NCBI GenBank assembly: GCA_902362965.1
Contig: CABIYQ010000004.1
Span: forward strand, 83,418-121,004
Length of the DNA: 37,587 bases
Source of the DNA: Oscillospiraceae bacterium
GTDB lineage: Bacteria; Bacillota; Clostridia; Oscillospirales; Ruminococcaceae
Direction: 5' to 3'
Below, piece by piece: positions 15,313 to 23,115 of the stretch. Position 1 is the first letter of the stretch. Every line of letters starts with the position of its first letter. The notes beneath the pieces were generated by a model. The model saw only the letters and a list, made by a program, of their open reading frames with translations, was not told the origin of the DNA and did not search any database. Made by a program: the position numbers and the translations under genes.

Positions 15313-15637
15313 AGTGCTTATCATTTTTTTGATTGATCATCTTAACTATTTCTGTAATACACTTTAATTCTTTTTCGTTTAGTTGGTATAGTTTTTCTTT
15401 GATTTTTTTATCTAGCTCAGAATCCTGCGAATAATAGTTAAAGAATTCTTCAGGAGCTACCTTTAAATATTTACAGATCTTAAAGAAATCTTTTAATGAT
15501 GGGAAAATATTTTTATTTATTATTTTTTCTATGTATTGTGAAGTATGACCAATTGATAAACTTAAATCTTCTTTAGAAATATTGTTTTGCATTATTAATT
15601 CAGCAAGCCGTTTTGCAAATTTTTCTTTATCATTCAA
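15311..15637 (-). CDS. XRE-family transcriptional regulator (XRE-A type)
   Basis: 108 residues. HTH about 8-62 (FAKRLAELIMQNNISKED, then SIGHTSQYIEKIINKNIFPSL), followed by a lysine-rich helical tail. The GHTxxYIxxIxN recognition segment is shared with the XRE-A proteins at 30100-30439 and 36571-36900. The start is TTG at 15637, seven bases after AAGGAGG; a longer frame to 15733 would run through the control region. Two copies of a 14-bp palindrome (15696-15709 and 15727-15740) lie upstream, so it probably regulates itself and a divergent transcript. No intact divergent gene remains; R2 repeats lie there. Confidence 0.85.
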   Translation of the reverse strand: MNDKEKFAKRLAELIMQNNISKEDLSLSIGHTSQYIEKIINKNIFPSLKDFFKICKYLKVAPEEFFNYYSQDSELDKKIKEKLYQLNEKELKCITEIVKMINQKNDKH

Positions 15638-15659
15638 AGCAATCACCTCCTTTATCTGC

Positions 15660-15665
15660 ATTATA
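15660..15665 (-). promoter_or_regulatory. -10 element of the XRE gene at 15311
   Basis: TATAAT on the minus strand, 23 bp before the TTG start; the -35 position reads CAACTT, so this is a weak or activator-dependent promoter. Confidence 0.45.
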
Positions 15666-15685
15666 ACATAAAAAATAAGGTTAAG

Positions 15686-15740
15686 TTGCAAAATAACACA
15701 GTATAGTGTAATATATTTTAAAAAAAACACCATATAGTGT
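15686..15740 (+). promoter_or_regulatory. Operator-containing promoter, ACAC-N6-GTGT palindromes
   Basis: TTGCAA (15686-15691), 17 bp, TAATAT (15709-15714) on the plus strand. The palindrome ACACAGTATAGTGT (15696-15709) fills the spacer; a second copy ACACCATATAGTGT (15727-15740) is centred exactly 31 bp away. The second copy, flanked by A and T runs, could also fold as a terminator. No protein gene follows within 250 bp. Confidence 0.6.
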
Positions 15741-15746
15741 TTTTAT

Positions 15747-15927
15747 AGTAACTTTGCGAGCCTTTAAAAATATTTACAAGTTTATGAAATCCGGCATAAA
15801 AGTTTTGGTTCCGCTTTTTCAAAAGCGGAAGGCATAAAAGTTTTTGCTAAGCTTTTTTAATATTGTATAAAAGTAACTTTGCGAGTCTTTAAAAGCATTT
15901 ACAAGTTTATGAAATCCGGCATAAAAG
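15747..15927 (+). repeat. R2 dispersed repeat, two tandem 56-bp units
   Basis: Near-identical units at 15747-15802 and 15872-15927 (AGTAACTTTGCGAG at the start, ATCCGGCATAAAAG at the end). Between them is the hairpin CCGCTTTTTCAAAAGCGG. The same family occurs inverted at 22094-22205 and elsewhere in the window. It ends just before the metG promoter. Confidence 0.8.
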
Positions 15928-15929
15928 GC

Positions 15930-15958
15930 TTGAAAAATGCTTCCAATTGAGTTATAAT
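15930..15958 (+). promoter_or_regulatory. metG promoter
   Basis: TTGAAA (15930-15935), 17 bp, TATAAT (15953-15958). The leader to the ATG is only about 28 bases, so no T-box riboswitch fits. Confidence 0.75.
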
Positions 15959-15991
15959 AATAAGTATATGAAAATTCAAGGAGGAACAATT

Positions 15992-17932
15992 ATGTCAAAA
16001 AAACCATATTACATTACAACGCCGATTTACTACCCATCGGGAAATCCCCATATCGGACATTGCTACACAACGGTAGCATGCGATTCGATCGCCCGTTACA
16101 GACGAATGCAGGGGTATGACGTAATGTTTCTTACCGGAACTGACGAACACGGTCTTAAAATCGAACAGAAAGCCGCTGAAGCAGGCATTACGCCGAAAGA
16201 ATACGTTGACAATATAGTTGAAATCTTCAAAAAGCTCTGGAGCTACATGAACATCAGCTATGACAGATATATCAGAACTACTGACGACTATCACGTTGAA
16301 ACAGTACAGAAAATTTTCAAGGAGCTTTATGACAGAGGATACATTTATAAAGGCGAATATTCAGGAAAGTACTGTACCCCATGCGAAAGCTTCTGGACTG
16401 ATTCTCAGTTAGTTGACGGAAAATGTCCCGAATGCGGACGTGATGTAGTTGAATCAAAAGAAGAAGCCTACTTCTTTAAAATGTCGCCTTTTGCCGAAAG
16501 AATAGAAAAACTGCTGACAGAAACCGATTATCTTCAGCCCAAAACACGTGCTGTAGAGCTTGTAAACAATTTTATCAAGCCCGGACTGGAAGACCTTTGC
16601 GTTTCAAGAACAAGCTTCAAGTGGGGAATCCCAGTTACTTTTGATACAAACCATGTAGTTTATGTGTGGATCGACGCCCTTTCAAATTATATCTCTGCTC
16701 TGGGTTACGAGAATAACGCTCATGACGAATTTGAAAAGTTCTGGCCGGCAGACGTTCATATGGTTGCCAAGGACATCATGCGTTTTCACGCTATTATCTG
16801 GCCTGCAATGCTTATGGCTCTTGATCTTCCTCTGCCAAAGCACCTTGCCGTACACGGCTGGATCACCTTTAACGGTCAGAAAATGAGTAAGTCTCTGGGT
16901 AACGTAGTTGACCCGTTTGTACTGGGCGAGCGTTACGGCGCTGACGCTATCCGTTACCATATCCTGCGTGAAATGGCACTGGGTGCGGACAGCTCTTTCT
17001 CAAATGAGATTATGATAAACCGTATTAACTCCGACCTTGCTAACGGTTTCGGTAATCTGGTTTCAAGAACTGTCGCTATGGTTATCAAATACTTTGACGG
17101 TACTCTGCCTGCTGAAAAAGCCTCAGGTGAGTTTGACAGCGAGTTAATTGCCGAATGTGAAGGACTTCGTGCAAAAGTCGACGAATACATGGATAAAACT
17201 CAGCTGCAAAATGCCCTTGCGGAAATATTTAAGGTCGTGTCACGAGCAAATAAATATATTGACGAAACGGCTCCGTGGGTACTTGCAAAAGACGAGGCAA
17301 ACAAACCGAGACTTGCCGCAGTACTTTACAATCTTCTTGAAGCGATCAGAATAACTTCTGCTCTGCTTAGTCCGTTTATGCCGACTACTATGCCGGAAGT
17401 CTGGAAACAGATCGGTGCAGCAGAAGATGATGTGACCTACGAAAATGCCGGAAAATTCGGAGTTTTACCTGCTGACGTAACAGTAAACAAGGGAGCGGTA
17501 TTGTTCCCGAGAATAGATACTGAAAAAGAAATCGACGAATTAAACAAGCTTATCGAGGCACAAATGGCAGAAACTCAGAAAGCTCAGGAAAAAATCGAGC
17601 TTGCATCTGAAATTGCTATTGATGAATTTTTCAAAACAGAACTTAGAGCCGCTAAGGTTAAATCTTGTGAAAAGGTTAAGAAATCTAAAAAGCTGCTTAA
17701 ATTGCAGCTTGACGACGGTATGGGCGGCAGACAGGTCGTATCGGGAATTGCCGAACACTATAAGCCGGAGGATCTGATCGGCAAAACAGTGATACTTGTG
17801 GCAAATCTTAAACCTGCAAAGCTTTGCGGTGAAGAAAGCATGGGTATGATCTGTGCGGCGGATATGCCTGACGGCGGTATTAAGGTGGTATTCCTGGACG
17901 ATGACGTACCGGCGGGAACAAAAATAAGATAA
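15992..17932 (+). CDS. metG: Methionyl-tRNA synthetase
   Basis: 646 residues, cytoplasmic class I synthetase charging tRNA-Met. HIGH motif at 20-23, zinc knuckle cysteines C128, C131, C145 and C148, KMSKS at 297-301, anticodon-binding helical domain about 350-500, and a C-terminal tRNA-binding OB domain (about 545-646; ELRAAKV, MGMICAAD). This is the homodimeric form with fused C-terminal domain. ATG at 15992 follows AAGGAGG; an upstream in-frame ATG at 15947 precedes the predicted transcription start and is rejected. Single gene with its own promoter and terminator. Confidence 0.97.
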   Translation: MSKKPYYITTPIYYPSGNPHIGHCYTTVACDSIARYRRMQGYDVMFLTGTDEHGLKIEQKAAEAGITPKEYVDNIVEIFKKLWSYMNISYDRYIRTTDDYHVETVQKIFKELYDRGYIYKGEYSGKYCTPCESFWTDSQLVDGKCPECGRDVVESKEEAYFFKMSPFAERIEKLLTETDYLQPKTRAVELVNNFIKPGLEDLCVSRTSFKWGIPVTFDTNHVVYVWIDALSNYISALGYENNAHDEFEKFWPADVHMVAKDIMRFHAIIWPAMLMALDLPLPKHLAVHGWITFNGQKMSKSLGNVVDPFVLGERYGADAIRYHILREMALGADSSFSNEIMINRINSDLANGFGNLVSRTVAMVIKYFDGTLPAEKASGEFDSELIAECEGLRAKVDEYMDKTQLQNALAEIFKVVSRANKYIDETAPWVLAKDEANKPRLAAVLYNLLEAIRITSALLSPFMPTTMPEVWKQIGAAEDDVTYENAGKFGVLPADVTVNKGAVLFPRIDTEKEIDELNKLIEAQMAETQKAQEKIELASEIAIDEFFKTELRAAKVKSCEKVKKSKKLLKLQLDDGMGGRQVVSGIAEHYKPEDLIGKTVILVANLKPAKLCGEESMGMICAADMPDGGIKVVFLDDDVPAGTKIR

Positions 17933-17948
17933 TATTATATATAAAAAA

Positions 17949-17982
17949 ACGCCTGCATGAAGCTGATGCAGGCGTTATTATT
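17949..17982 (+). terminator. metG terminator
   Basis: Stem ACGCCTGCAT/ATGCAGGCGT (17949-17958, 17966-17975) followed by TATTATTTT. Confidence 0.85.
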
Positions 17983-17992
17983 TTACACAAAA

Positions 17993-18112
17993 AAAGAAAA
18001 AACCCGAGTTGTACGTACTCGGGACAAATAAAAATAAATAAATAAAATATGTGTAGAACAAAAGAAAGGAGACAACAAAACGAGTGTAAATAATCAACTA
18101 TTATTTAACACT
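17993..18112 (-). ncRNA. Candidate ~120-nt small RNA with anti-Shine-Dalgarno stretch
   Basis: Starts near 18112 from the promoter at 18119-18147 and ends at the hairpin CCCGAGT/ACTCGGG (18003-18009, 18017-18023) followed leftward by TTTTTTCTTTTTTT. The 5' part can form a long hairpin: ACAACA pairs with TGTTGT and GTGTTAAATAAT with ATTATTTACAC (one bulge). Between the two hairpins is an unstructured pyrimidine-rich stretch containing TCTCCTTTC, complementary to ribosome-binding sites. No reading frame here has a ribosome site. The layout is that of trans-acting regulatory RNAs; I do not recognise a known family. Confidence 0.6.
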
Positions 18113-18118
18113 GTTGTT

Positions 18119-18147
18119 ATTATACACCAAAATGTGCTAATCGTCAA
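18119..18147 (-). promoter_or_regulatory. Promoter of the candidate small RNA
   Basis: Minus strand TTGACG (18142-18147), 17 bp, TATAAT (18119-18124). Confidence 0.75.
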
Positions 18148-18350
18148 CAAAAAATTAGATTTTTTTCTGATTTAGACGTTTTTTTGGAATTTTCACCAAT
18201 TATACACATTTGTAATTAGACATTTTGAACTATTAATCACTAAAAAATTACTGGCGTTTGTTGAAAATTGTCGAACTGATTGTTGTATTTATATTTTAAT
18301 TGTGCTTTAGAAAGTTTATATAGTTTTTATGTGCAATTTACAAAAAGGTA

Positions 18351-18379
18351 TTTACAAAATAGCGGATTTGTGATATTAT
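18351..18379 (+). promoter_or_regulatory. nifJ promoter
   Basis: TTTACA (18351-18356), 17 bp, TATTAT (18374-18379). The AT-rich stretch 18150-18350 before it holds no gene. Confidence 0.65.
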
Positions 18380-18448
18380 TAATGTTGAAGTTATGTGTTT
18401 TCATATAACCCCAAATCTATTTTTAACATATATCAGGAGGACTTTCCA

Positions 18449-21400
18449 ATGGCAAGAAAAATGAAAACCATGGACGGTAACAATGCTGCCGCATGGGTGT
18501 CATACCCTTTTACAGATTTAGCAGCTATTTATCCTATTACTCCGTCATCACCAATGGCAGAAGTTACTGACCAGTGGTCCGCAAAAGACAAGAAAAATTT
18601 ATTCGGACAGCCTGTACAGGTTGTTGAAATGCAGTCCGAAGCAGGTGCTGCAGGCGCTGTTCACGGCTCTCTTTCAGCAGGTGCTCTTACAACAACTTAT
18701 ACTGCTTCACAGGGTCTTCTCCTTATGATCCCTAATATGTATAAGATCGCAGGCGAACTGCTCCCTTCAGTTATTCACGTATCTGCAAGATGCGTTTCTT
18801 CACACGCTCTGAACATTTTCGGCGATCATTCCGATATTTATGCATGCCGTCAGACAGGCTATGCTATGCTTTGTTCTTCAAACCCTCAGGAAATCATGGA
18901 TCTGGGCGCTGTTGCTCATCTTTCCACTATCAAGGGAAGAGTTCCTTTCATTCATTTCTTTGACGGCTTCAGAACATCTCACGAGATCCAGAAGATCGAA
19001 ACTTGGGACGATGCAGATCTTAAGGAAATGCTGGATATGGAAGCTGTTGACAGATTCCGTAATCACGCTCTGAACCCTGAACACCCTGTTTTAAGAGGTA
19101 CTGCTCAGAATCCTGACATCTTCTTCCAGGCAAGAGAAGCATGTAATCCATACTATGACAATATGCCTGCAATCGTTGAAGAATATATGGACAAGGTTAA
19201 CGCTAAGCTTGGTACAAACTACAAGCTCTTCAACTACTACGGCGCTGCTGACGCAGAACACGTAATTGTTGCTATGGGTTCTGTTAACGATACAATTGAA
19301 GAAACTATAGATTACCTGAACGCTAACGGCGGCAAGTACGGTCTTGTTAAGGTTAGACTTTACAGACCTTTCGTTGCAGACAAGCTTGTTGAAGCTATTC
19401 CTGACTCTGTAAAGAGAATCTCAGTTCTTGACAGAACTAAGGAACCTGGCTCACTGGGCGAACCTCTTTACCTTGACGTTGTTGCAGCTCTTAAGGGTAC
19501 TAAATTCAACGATGTTCCAGTATTTACAGGCAGATACGGTCTGGGTTCAAAGGATACAACTCCTGAACAGATCATCGCTGTATACAATAATACAACAAAG
19601 CCAAGATTTACAATCGGCATCAATGATGACGTTACAAATCTTTCACTTGATATTACAGAAAGCCCTGACACTGCTCCGGCAGGTACAACATCATGTAAAT
19701 TCTGGGGTCTCGGCTCCGACGGTACAGTAGGCGCTAACAAGAACTCCATCAAGATTATCGGCGACCATACTGATCTGTACGCTCAGGCTTACTTCTCATA
19801 TGACTCAAAGAAATCAGGCGGTGTAACAGTTTCTCACCTGCGTTTCGGTAAGACACCTATCAAGTCAACATACCTTATCAACAAGGCTGACTTTGTTGCC
19901 TGTCATAACCAGAGCTATATCGACAAGTACGATATGGTTTCCGACATCAAGCCGGGCGGTACTTTCCTTCTCAATACTATCTGGGATATGGAAGGTCTTG
20001 AAAAGCATCTTCCTGGTCAGGTTAAGAGATACCTTGCTCAGAATAACATAAATTTCTATACGATCAACGGTGTTAAGCTGGGTGAAGAAACAGGTATGGG
20101 TACAAGAATTAATACTATTCTTCAGTCCGCATTCTTCAAGCTTGCCGACATCATTCCTTTTGAGGACGCTGTTAAGTATATGAAGGCAGCTGCTGAAGCT
20201 TCTTACAGCAAGAAGGGTCAGGATATCGTAGAAAAGAACTGGAACGCTATTGATGCAGGTCATCAGAACGTTGTAAAGATTGATATCCCTGCTTCATGGG
20301 CTGACGCTGCCGATACTCAGATGGGTATGGCTGCTGTTACAAGCGACAACAAGGCTCTTGCAGACTATGTAAACAATATTCAGATTCCATGTAATGCTCA
20401 GCAGGGCGACAAGCTTCCTGTTTCAACATTCAAGGATATGGCTGACGGTGAATTCCCACAGGGTTCAGCGGCATTTGAAAAGAGAGGCATTGCAGTTAAG
20501 GTTCCTCAGTGGATTCCTGAAAACTGTATCCAGTGTAACCAGTGTTCATATGTATGTCCTCACGCTGTAATCAGACCTGTAGCACTTAGTGCCGAAGAAG
20601 CTGCAAATGCTCCTGAAGGCATGAAGATGGTTGACTTCAAGCCTGCTATGGAAGGTATGAAGTTCGCTATGACTGTTTCCGCTCTTGACTGTACAGGCTG
20701 CGGTTCATGCGCTAATGTCTGCCCTGCTAAGAATAAGGCTCTCGTTATGCAGCCATTGGAATCACAGCTCGGCGAACAGGAAATATTCGCTTATGGTACT
20801 ACTATAGATGAAAAGCCTGCTGTTGCTGCTAAGTTCAAGGCTACAACAGTTAAGGGTTCACAGTTCAGACAGCCAATGCTTGAATTCTCAGGCGCATGTG
20901 CAGGCTGCGGTGAAACACCTTATGCAAAGCTTATTACTCAGCTCTTCGGCGACAGAATGTATATCGCTAACGCTACAGGCTGTTCTTCAATCTGGGGCGG
21001 TTCTGCTCCTTCAACTCCTTATACATTCAATAAGGAAGGAAAGGGTCCGGCTTGGTCTAACTCACTGTTTGAAGACAACGCTGAATTCGGTTACGGTATG
21101 TTCTTAGGTCAGAGAACTCTCAGAAACAGAGTTATCGCTAAGGTTCAGACTTTAAATGAAACTACAGACAATGCTGACGTTAAGGCAGCAATTGCTGAAT
21201 ATCTTGACACTGTTGATGACGGCAACGCTAACACACCTGCTACAGAAAAGCTGGTTGCTGCTCTGGAAGCATGCGGTTGTGACGCAGCTAAGGAAATCCT
21301 TGCTTCTAAGGATTATCTGAGAAAGAAATCACAGTGGATCTTCGGCGGCGACGGTTGGGCTTACGATATCGGTTTCGGCGGTCTTGACCACGTTATCGCT

Positions 21401-21988
21401 TCCGGTGAAGACGTAAATATCTTCGTATTCGATACAGAAGTTTACTCAAATACAGGCGGTCAGTCCTCAAAGTCAACTCCTACAGGCGCTATTGCACAGT
21501 TTGCAGCAGCAGGTAAGGAAGTTAAGAAGAAGGATCTTGCCGGTATCGCAATGAGCTACGGCTACGTTTACGTTGCTCACATTGCTATGGGTGCTGACTA
21601 TAATCAGTGTATCAAGGCTATTGCAGAAGCTGAAGCTTACAACGGTCCTTCAATCATTATCGGTTACGCTCCATGTATCAACCATGGTATCAAGACCGGT
21701 ATGGGTACTGCTATGGCAGAAGAAAAGAAGGCTGTACAGGCAGGTTACTGGCACCTTTACAGATACAATCCTACTCTTAAGGCTGAAGGCAAGAACCCAT
21801 TCATTATGGATTCAAAGGCTCCTAATACAGACGAATACAAGAACTTCCTCATGGGTGAGGTTCGTTACAACGCTCTGGCACGTCAGAATCCTGAAAGAGC
21901 TGAAAGACTCTTTGACAAGGCTCTCGAAAACGCTAAGGACAGATATGATTATCTGCTCAGACTTTCTAAGCTTTACGGCGAAGCTTAA
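18449..21988 (+). CDS. nifJ: Pyruvate:ferredoxin (flavodoxin) oxidoreductase
   Basis: 1179 residues, single-chain homodimeric PFOR that oxidises pyruvate and CoA to acetyl-CoA and CO2, reducing ferredoxin; central in anaerobic fermentation. N-terminal pyrimidine-binding domain (YPITPSSPMAE near the start), CoA-binding and gamma-type domains, then two [4Fe-4S] clusters with CxxCxxCxxxCP ligands at 693/696/699/703 and 748/751/754/758. The C-terminal TPP domain carries a third cluster (C817, C820 and later cysteines), GDGWAYDIGFGGLDH near 967 and EVYSNTGGQ near 995. ATG at 18449 follows AGGAGG; an earlier in-frame ATG at 18395 lies too close to the promoter. Codon use is strongly biased towards a few codons, fitting very high expression. 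Confidence 0.97.
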   Translation: MARKMKTMDGNNAAAWVSYPFTDLAAIYPITPSSPMAEVTDQWSAKDKKNLFGQPVQVVEMQSEAGAAGAVHGSLSAGALTTTYTASQGLLLMIPNMYKIAGELLPSVIHVSARCVSSHALNIFGDHSDIYACRQTGYAMLCSSNPQEIMDLGAVAHLSTIKGRVPFIHFFDGFRTSHEIQKIETWDDADLKEMLDMEAVDRFRNHALNPEHPVLRGTAQNPDIFFQAREACNPYYDNMPAIVEEYMDKVNAKLGTNYKLFNYYGAADAEHVIVAMGSVNDTIEETIDYLNANGGKYGLVKVRLYRPFVADKLVEAIPDSVKRISVLDRTKEPGSLGEPLYLDVVAALKGTKFNDVPVFTGRYGLGSKDTTPEQIIAVYNNTTKPRFTIGINDDVTNLSLDITESPDTAPAGTTSCKFWGLGSDGTVGANKNSIKIIGDHTDLYAQAYFSYDSKKSGGVTVSHLRFGKTPIKSTYLINKADFVACHNQSYIDKYDMVSDIKPGGTFLLNTIWDMEGLEKHLPGQVKRYLAQNNINFYTINGVKLGEETGMGTRINTILQSAFFKLADIIPFEDAVKYMKAAAEASYSKKGQDIVEKNWNAIDAGHQNVVKIDIPASWADAADTQMGMAAVTSDNKALADYVNNIQIPCNAQQGDKLPVSTFKDMADGEFPQGSAAFEKRGIAVKVPQWIPENCIQCNQCSYVCPHAVIRPVALSAEEAANAPEGMKMVDFKPAMEGMKFAMTVSALDCTGCGSCANVCPAKNKALVMQPLESQLGEQEIFAYGTTIDEKPAVAAKFKATTVKGSQFRQPMLEFSGACAGCGETPYAKLITQLFGDRMYIANATGCSSIWGGSAPSTPYTFNKEGKGPAWSNSLFEDNAEFGYGMFLGQRTLRNRVIAKVQTLNETTDNADVKAAIAEYLDTVDDGNANTPATEKLVAALEACGCDAAKEILASKDYLRKKSQWIFGGDGWAYDIGFGGLDHVIASGEDVNIFVFDTEVYSNTGGQSSKSTPTGAIAQFAAAGKEVKKKDLAGIAMSYGYVYVAHIAMGADYNQCIKAIAEAEAYNGPSIIIGYAPCINHGIKTGMGTAMAEEKKAVQAGYWHLYRYNPTLKAEGKNPFIMDSKAPNTDEYKNFLMGEVRYNALARQNPERAERLFDKALENAKDRYDYLLRLSKLYGEA

Positions 21989-22070
21989 TCATTGATTATC
22001 AATTTATTATTCACACTGCGAAAGGAAGTACCGCAGCACAATGCGGGAGGTCCAGACCATAAATAAAAAA

Positions 22071-22100
22071 AGCGGACTCTTTTTGAGTCCGCTTTTTATT
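22071..22100 (+). terminator. nifJ terminator
   Basis: Stem AGCGGACTC/GAGTCCGCT with a five-base T loop, followed by a T-rich tract. Confidence 0.9.
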
Positions 22101-22102
22101 TT

Positions 22103-22205
22103 TTTTAAAAATCCGCTTTTTGAAAAAAGCTTGGCAAAAACTTTTATACCGAATATCATAAACTTTAAACAGTTACTAAAGACTCGCAAAGCAGCTTATA
22201 AAAAA
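22103..22205 (-). repeat. R2 dispersed repeat (inverted copy)
   Basis: Read on the minus strand: GCTTTGCGAGTCTTTAG, then AGTTTATG, GGTATAAAAGTTTTTGCC and a hairpin AAGCTTTTTTCAAAAAGC. The same order as at 15747-15850, directly downstream of the XRE-B gene at 22217. Confidence 0.7.
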
Positions 22206-22216
22206 CTTTAATATAA

Positions 22217-22447
22217 TTATTTTTTATGTGAATCTGGATTATCTGTTCTGCCTATAAGGTAATCAACAGAGCAATCAAGGTAATCGGCGATTTTGGCAAG
22301 ACTATCAAAAGCAATTGATTTACCATGATACATAGCTGACATCGTATTACTACCTAATTCGCAAGCAATAAGCATATCTTTAATAACCTTTTTTTTACTT
22401 TTTGCTACTGATTTTATTCTAATCGCTAAATTATGCGAATCATACAT
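22217..22447 (-). CDS. Small XRE-family regulator (XRE-B, locus 2)
   Basis: 76 residues, a bare HTH domain. The end, IADYLDCSVDYLIGRTDNPDSHKK, is almost the same as in the XRE-B proteins at 30651 and 37114, but the recognition-helix region (GSNTMSAMYHGKSIAFDSL) differs. The ATG follows GGGGAG. Three copies of its likely operator lie at 22421-22440 (inside its own codons 3-9), 22481-22500 and 22511-22530. It is divergent from the 53-residue gene at 22652 and likely represses that promoter. Confidence 0.88.
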   Translation of the reverse strand: MYDSHNLAIRIKSVAKSKKKVIKDMLIACELGSNTMSAMYHGKSIAFDSLAKIADYLDCSVDYLIGRTDNPDSHKK

Positions 22448-22530
22448 AATATTCTCCCCTTTTTTGTGCAGATATACAAAATTCGCTAAATTATGCGAAT
22501 TTATATTGATAATCTCTAAATTGTGCGATA
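22421..22530. promoter_or_regulatory. Three phased operators, ATTCGC-N8-GCGAAT type
   Basis: Perfect inverted repeat ATTCGCTAAATTATGCGAAT at 22481-22500; variants AATCGCTAAATTATGCGAAT at 22421-22440 and AATCTCTAAATTGTGCGATA at 22511-22530. Spacings are exactly 60 and 30 bp. The last copy fills the spacer of the rightward promoter. Confidence 0.8.
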
Positions 22531-22534
22531 TAAT
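22506..22534 (+). promoter_or_regulatory. Rightward promoter with operator in its spacer
   Basis: TTGATA (22506-22511), 17 bp, TATAAT (22529-22534); drives the leader at 22541 and the 53-residue gene. Confidence 0.8.
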
Positions 22535-22540
22535 TTCATT

Positions 22541-22636
22541 AAGCTATTAAAAATACCCAAATAATATTTACTTTAATCGATACTTATTTATAAGTATAAC
22601 ATTGTTTGGGTTAGTTCGTCAATAGCTGAATTTTTT
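22541..22636 (+). promoter_or_regulatory. Structured leader with terminator-like U-tract (locus 2)
   Basis: Nested inverted repeats: AGCTATT (22542-22548) with AATAGCT (22621-22627), ACCCAAA (22555-22561) with TTTGGGT (22605-22611), and the inner palindrome ATACTTAT/ATAAGTAT. TTTTTT at 22631-22636 follows directly, then GGAGG. The outer stem and U-tract match the leaders of the XRE-A genes at 30457-30555 and 36918-37018, while the second stem is different in sequence but still paired. Confidence 0.6.
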
Positions 22637-22651
22637 ATGGAGGTAAATAAT

Positions 22652-22813
22652 ATGGCTGACAGCGAATTTAAAAACAGTTCTATCTATAAAGAAATGATGG
22701 AAATTTTTATGAAACTTGATAATGAATATCAGAATCGTGTTCTTACAATAATGGAAGAGGGTTTAAATCGTGAAAAACTTTCCTTAGAGACTTCAAAAAA
22801 TAAGCCAAGTTGA
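22652..22813 (+). CDS. 53-residue helical protein resembling the XRE-A tail
   Basis: Strong ribosome site ATGGAGGTAAAT and ATG at 22652. The product is charged and probably all helix; its stretch IYKEMMEIFMKLDNEYQNRVLTIM resembles the post-HTH tail of the XRE-A protein at 36571 (PILFNELISECEKLNDDQKGMI). It sits where XRE-A sits in the other loci, under the same kind of operator-promoter and leader, but has no HTH. It might modulate dimers of XRE proteins (inference). The terminator overlaps the stop codon. Confidence 0.7.
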   Translation: MADSEFKNSSIYKEMMEIFMKLDNEYQNRVLTIMEEGLNREKLSLETSKNKPS

Positions 22814-22833
22814 TTATACTTGGCTTAAAATTT
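22802..22833 (+). terminator. Terminator of the 53-residue gene
   Basis: AAGCCAAGT/ACTTGGCTT stem with a seven-base loop, then AAAATTTTTTT. Confidence 0.88.
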
Positions 22834-22841
22834 TTTTATTA

Positions 22842-23030
22842 ACCTGTCGAGCCTTATGAAAAATGTTCCATCAAACAAAAGACGATATGAAAGTTTTTGC
22901 CCAGCTTTTTTCAAATTTTATCTTTAATCCTTAGTTTATTGACCTGTCGAGCCTTATGAAAAATGTTCTATCAAACAAAAGACGATATGAAAGTTTTTGC
23001 CCAGCTTTTTTCAAAAAGCTGGAGAGGATA
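22842..23030 (+). repeat. R2-type tandem repeat, two 100-bp units
   Basis: Units beginning at 22842 and 22942 are nearly identical for about 76 bp (ACCTGTCGAGCCTTATG at the start, AAAGTTTTTGCCCAGC at the end). The second unit ends in the perfect hairpin CCAGCTTTTT/AAAAAGCTGG. They lie just before the promoter of the ABC transporter operon. Confidence 0.85.
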
Positions 23031-23054
23031 AAGGAGGAGTAAAAAACATGGGAC

Positions 23055-23083
23055 TTGACTTTCGTGGTAAAATATTATAAAAT
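23055..23083 (+). promoter_or_regulatory. Promoter of the polysaccharide-export ABC operon
   Basis: TTGACT (23055-23060), 17 bp, TAAAAT (23078-23083). Confidence 0.65.
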
Positions 23084-23115
23084 ATTCTTGATAAAGAATG
23101 TTAGGAGAAAATTTA

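Noticed and set aside
15747..15991. T-box or other riboswitch before metG
   Set aside because: The metG promoter lies at 15930-15958, leaving a leader of about 28 bases; the rest is R2 repeat.
18449..21988. Many additional frames inside nifJ
   Set aside because: They arise from the strong codon bias of nifJ; none has a ribosome site or recognisable domain.
22015..22060. Possible small RNA or gene just after nifJ
   Set aside because: Only weak short inverted repeats before the nifJ terminator, and no promoter; best read as 3' untranslated region.
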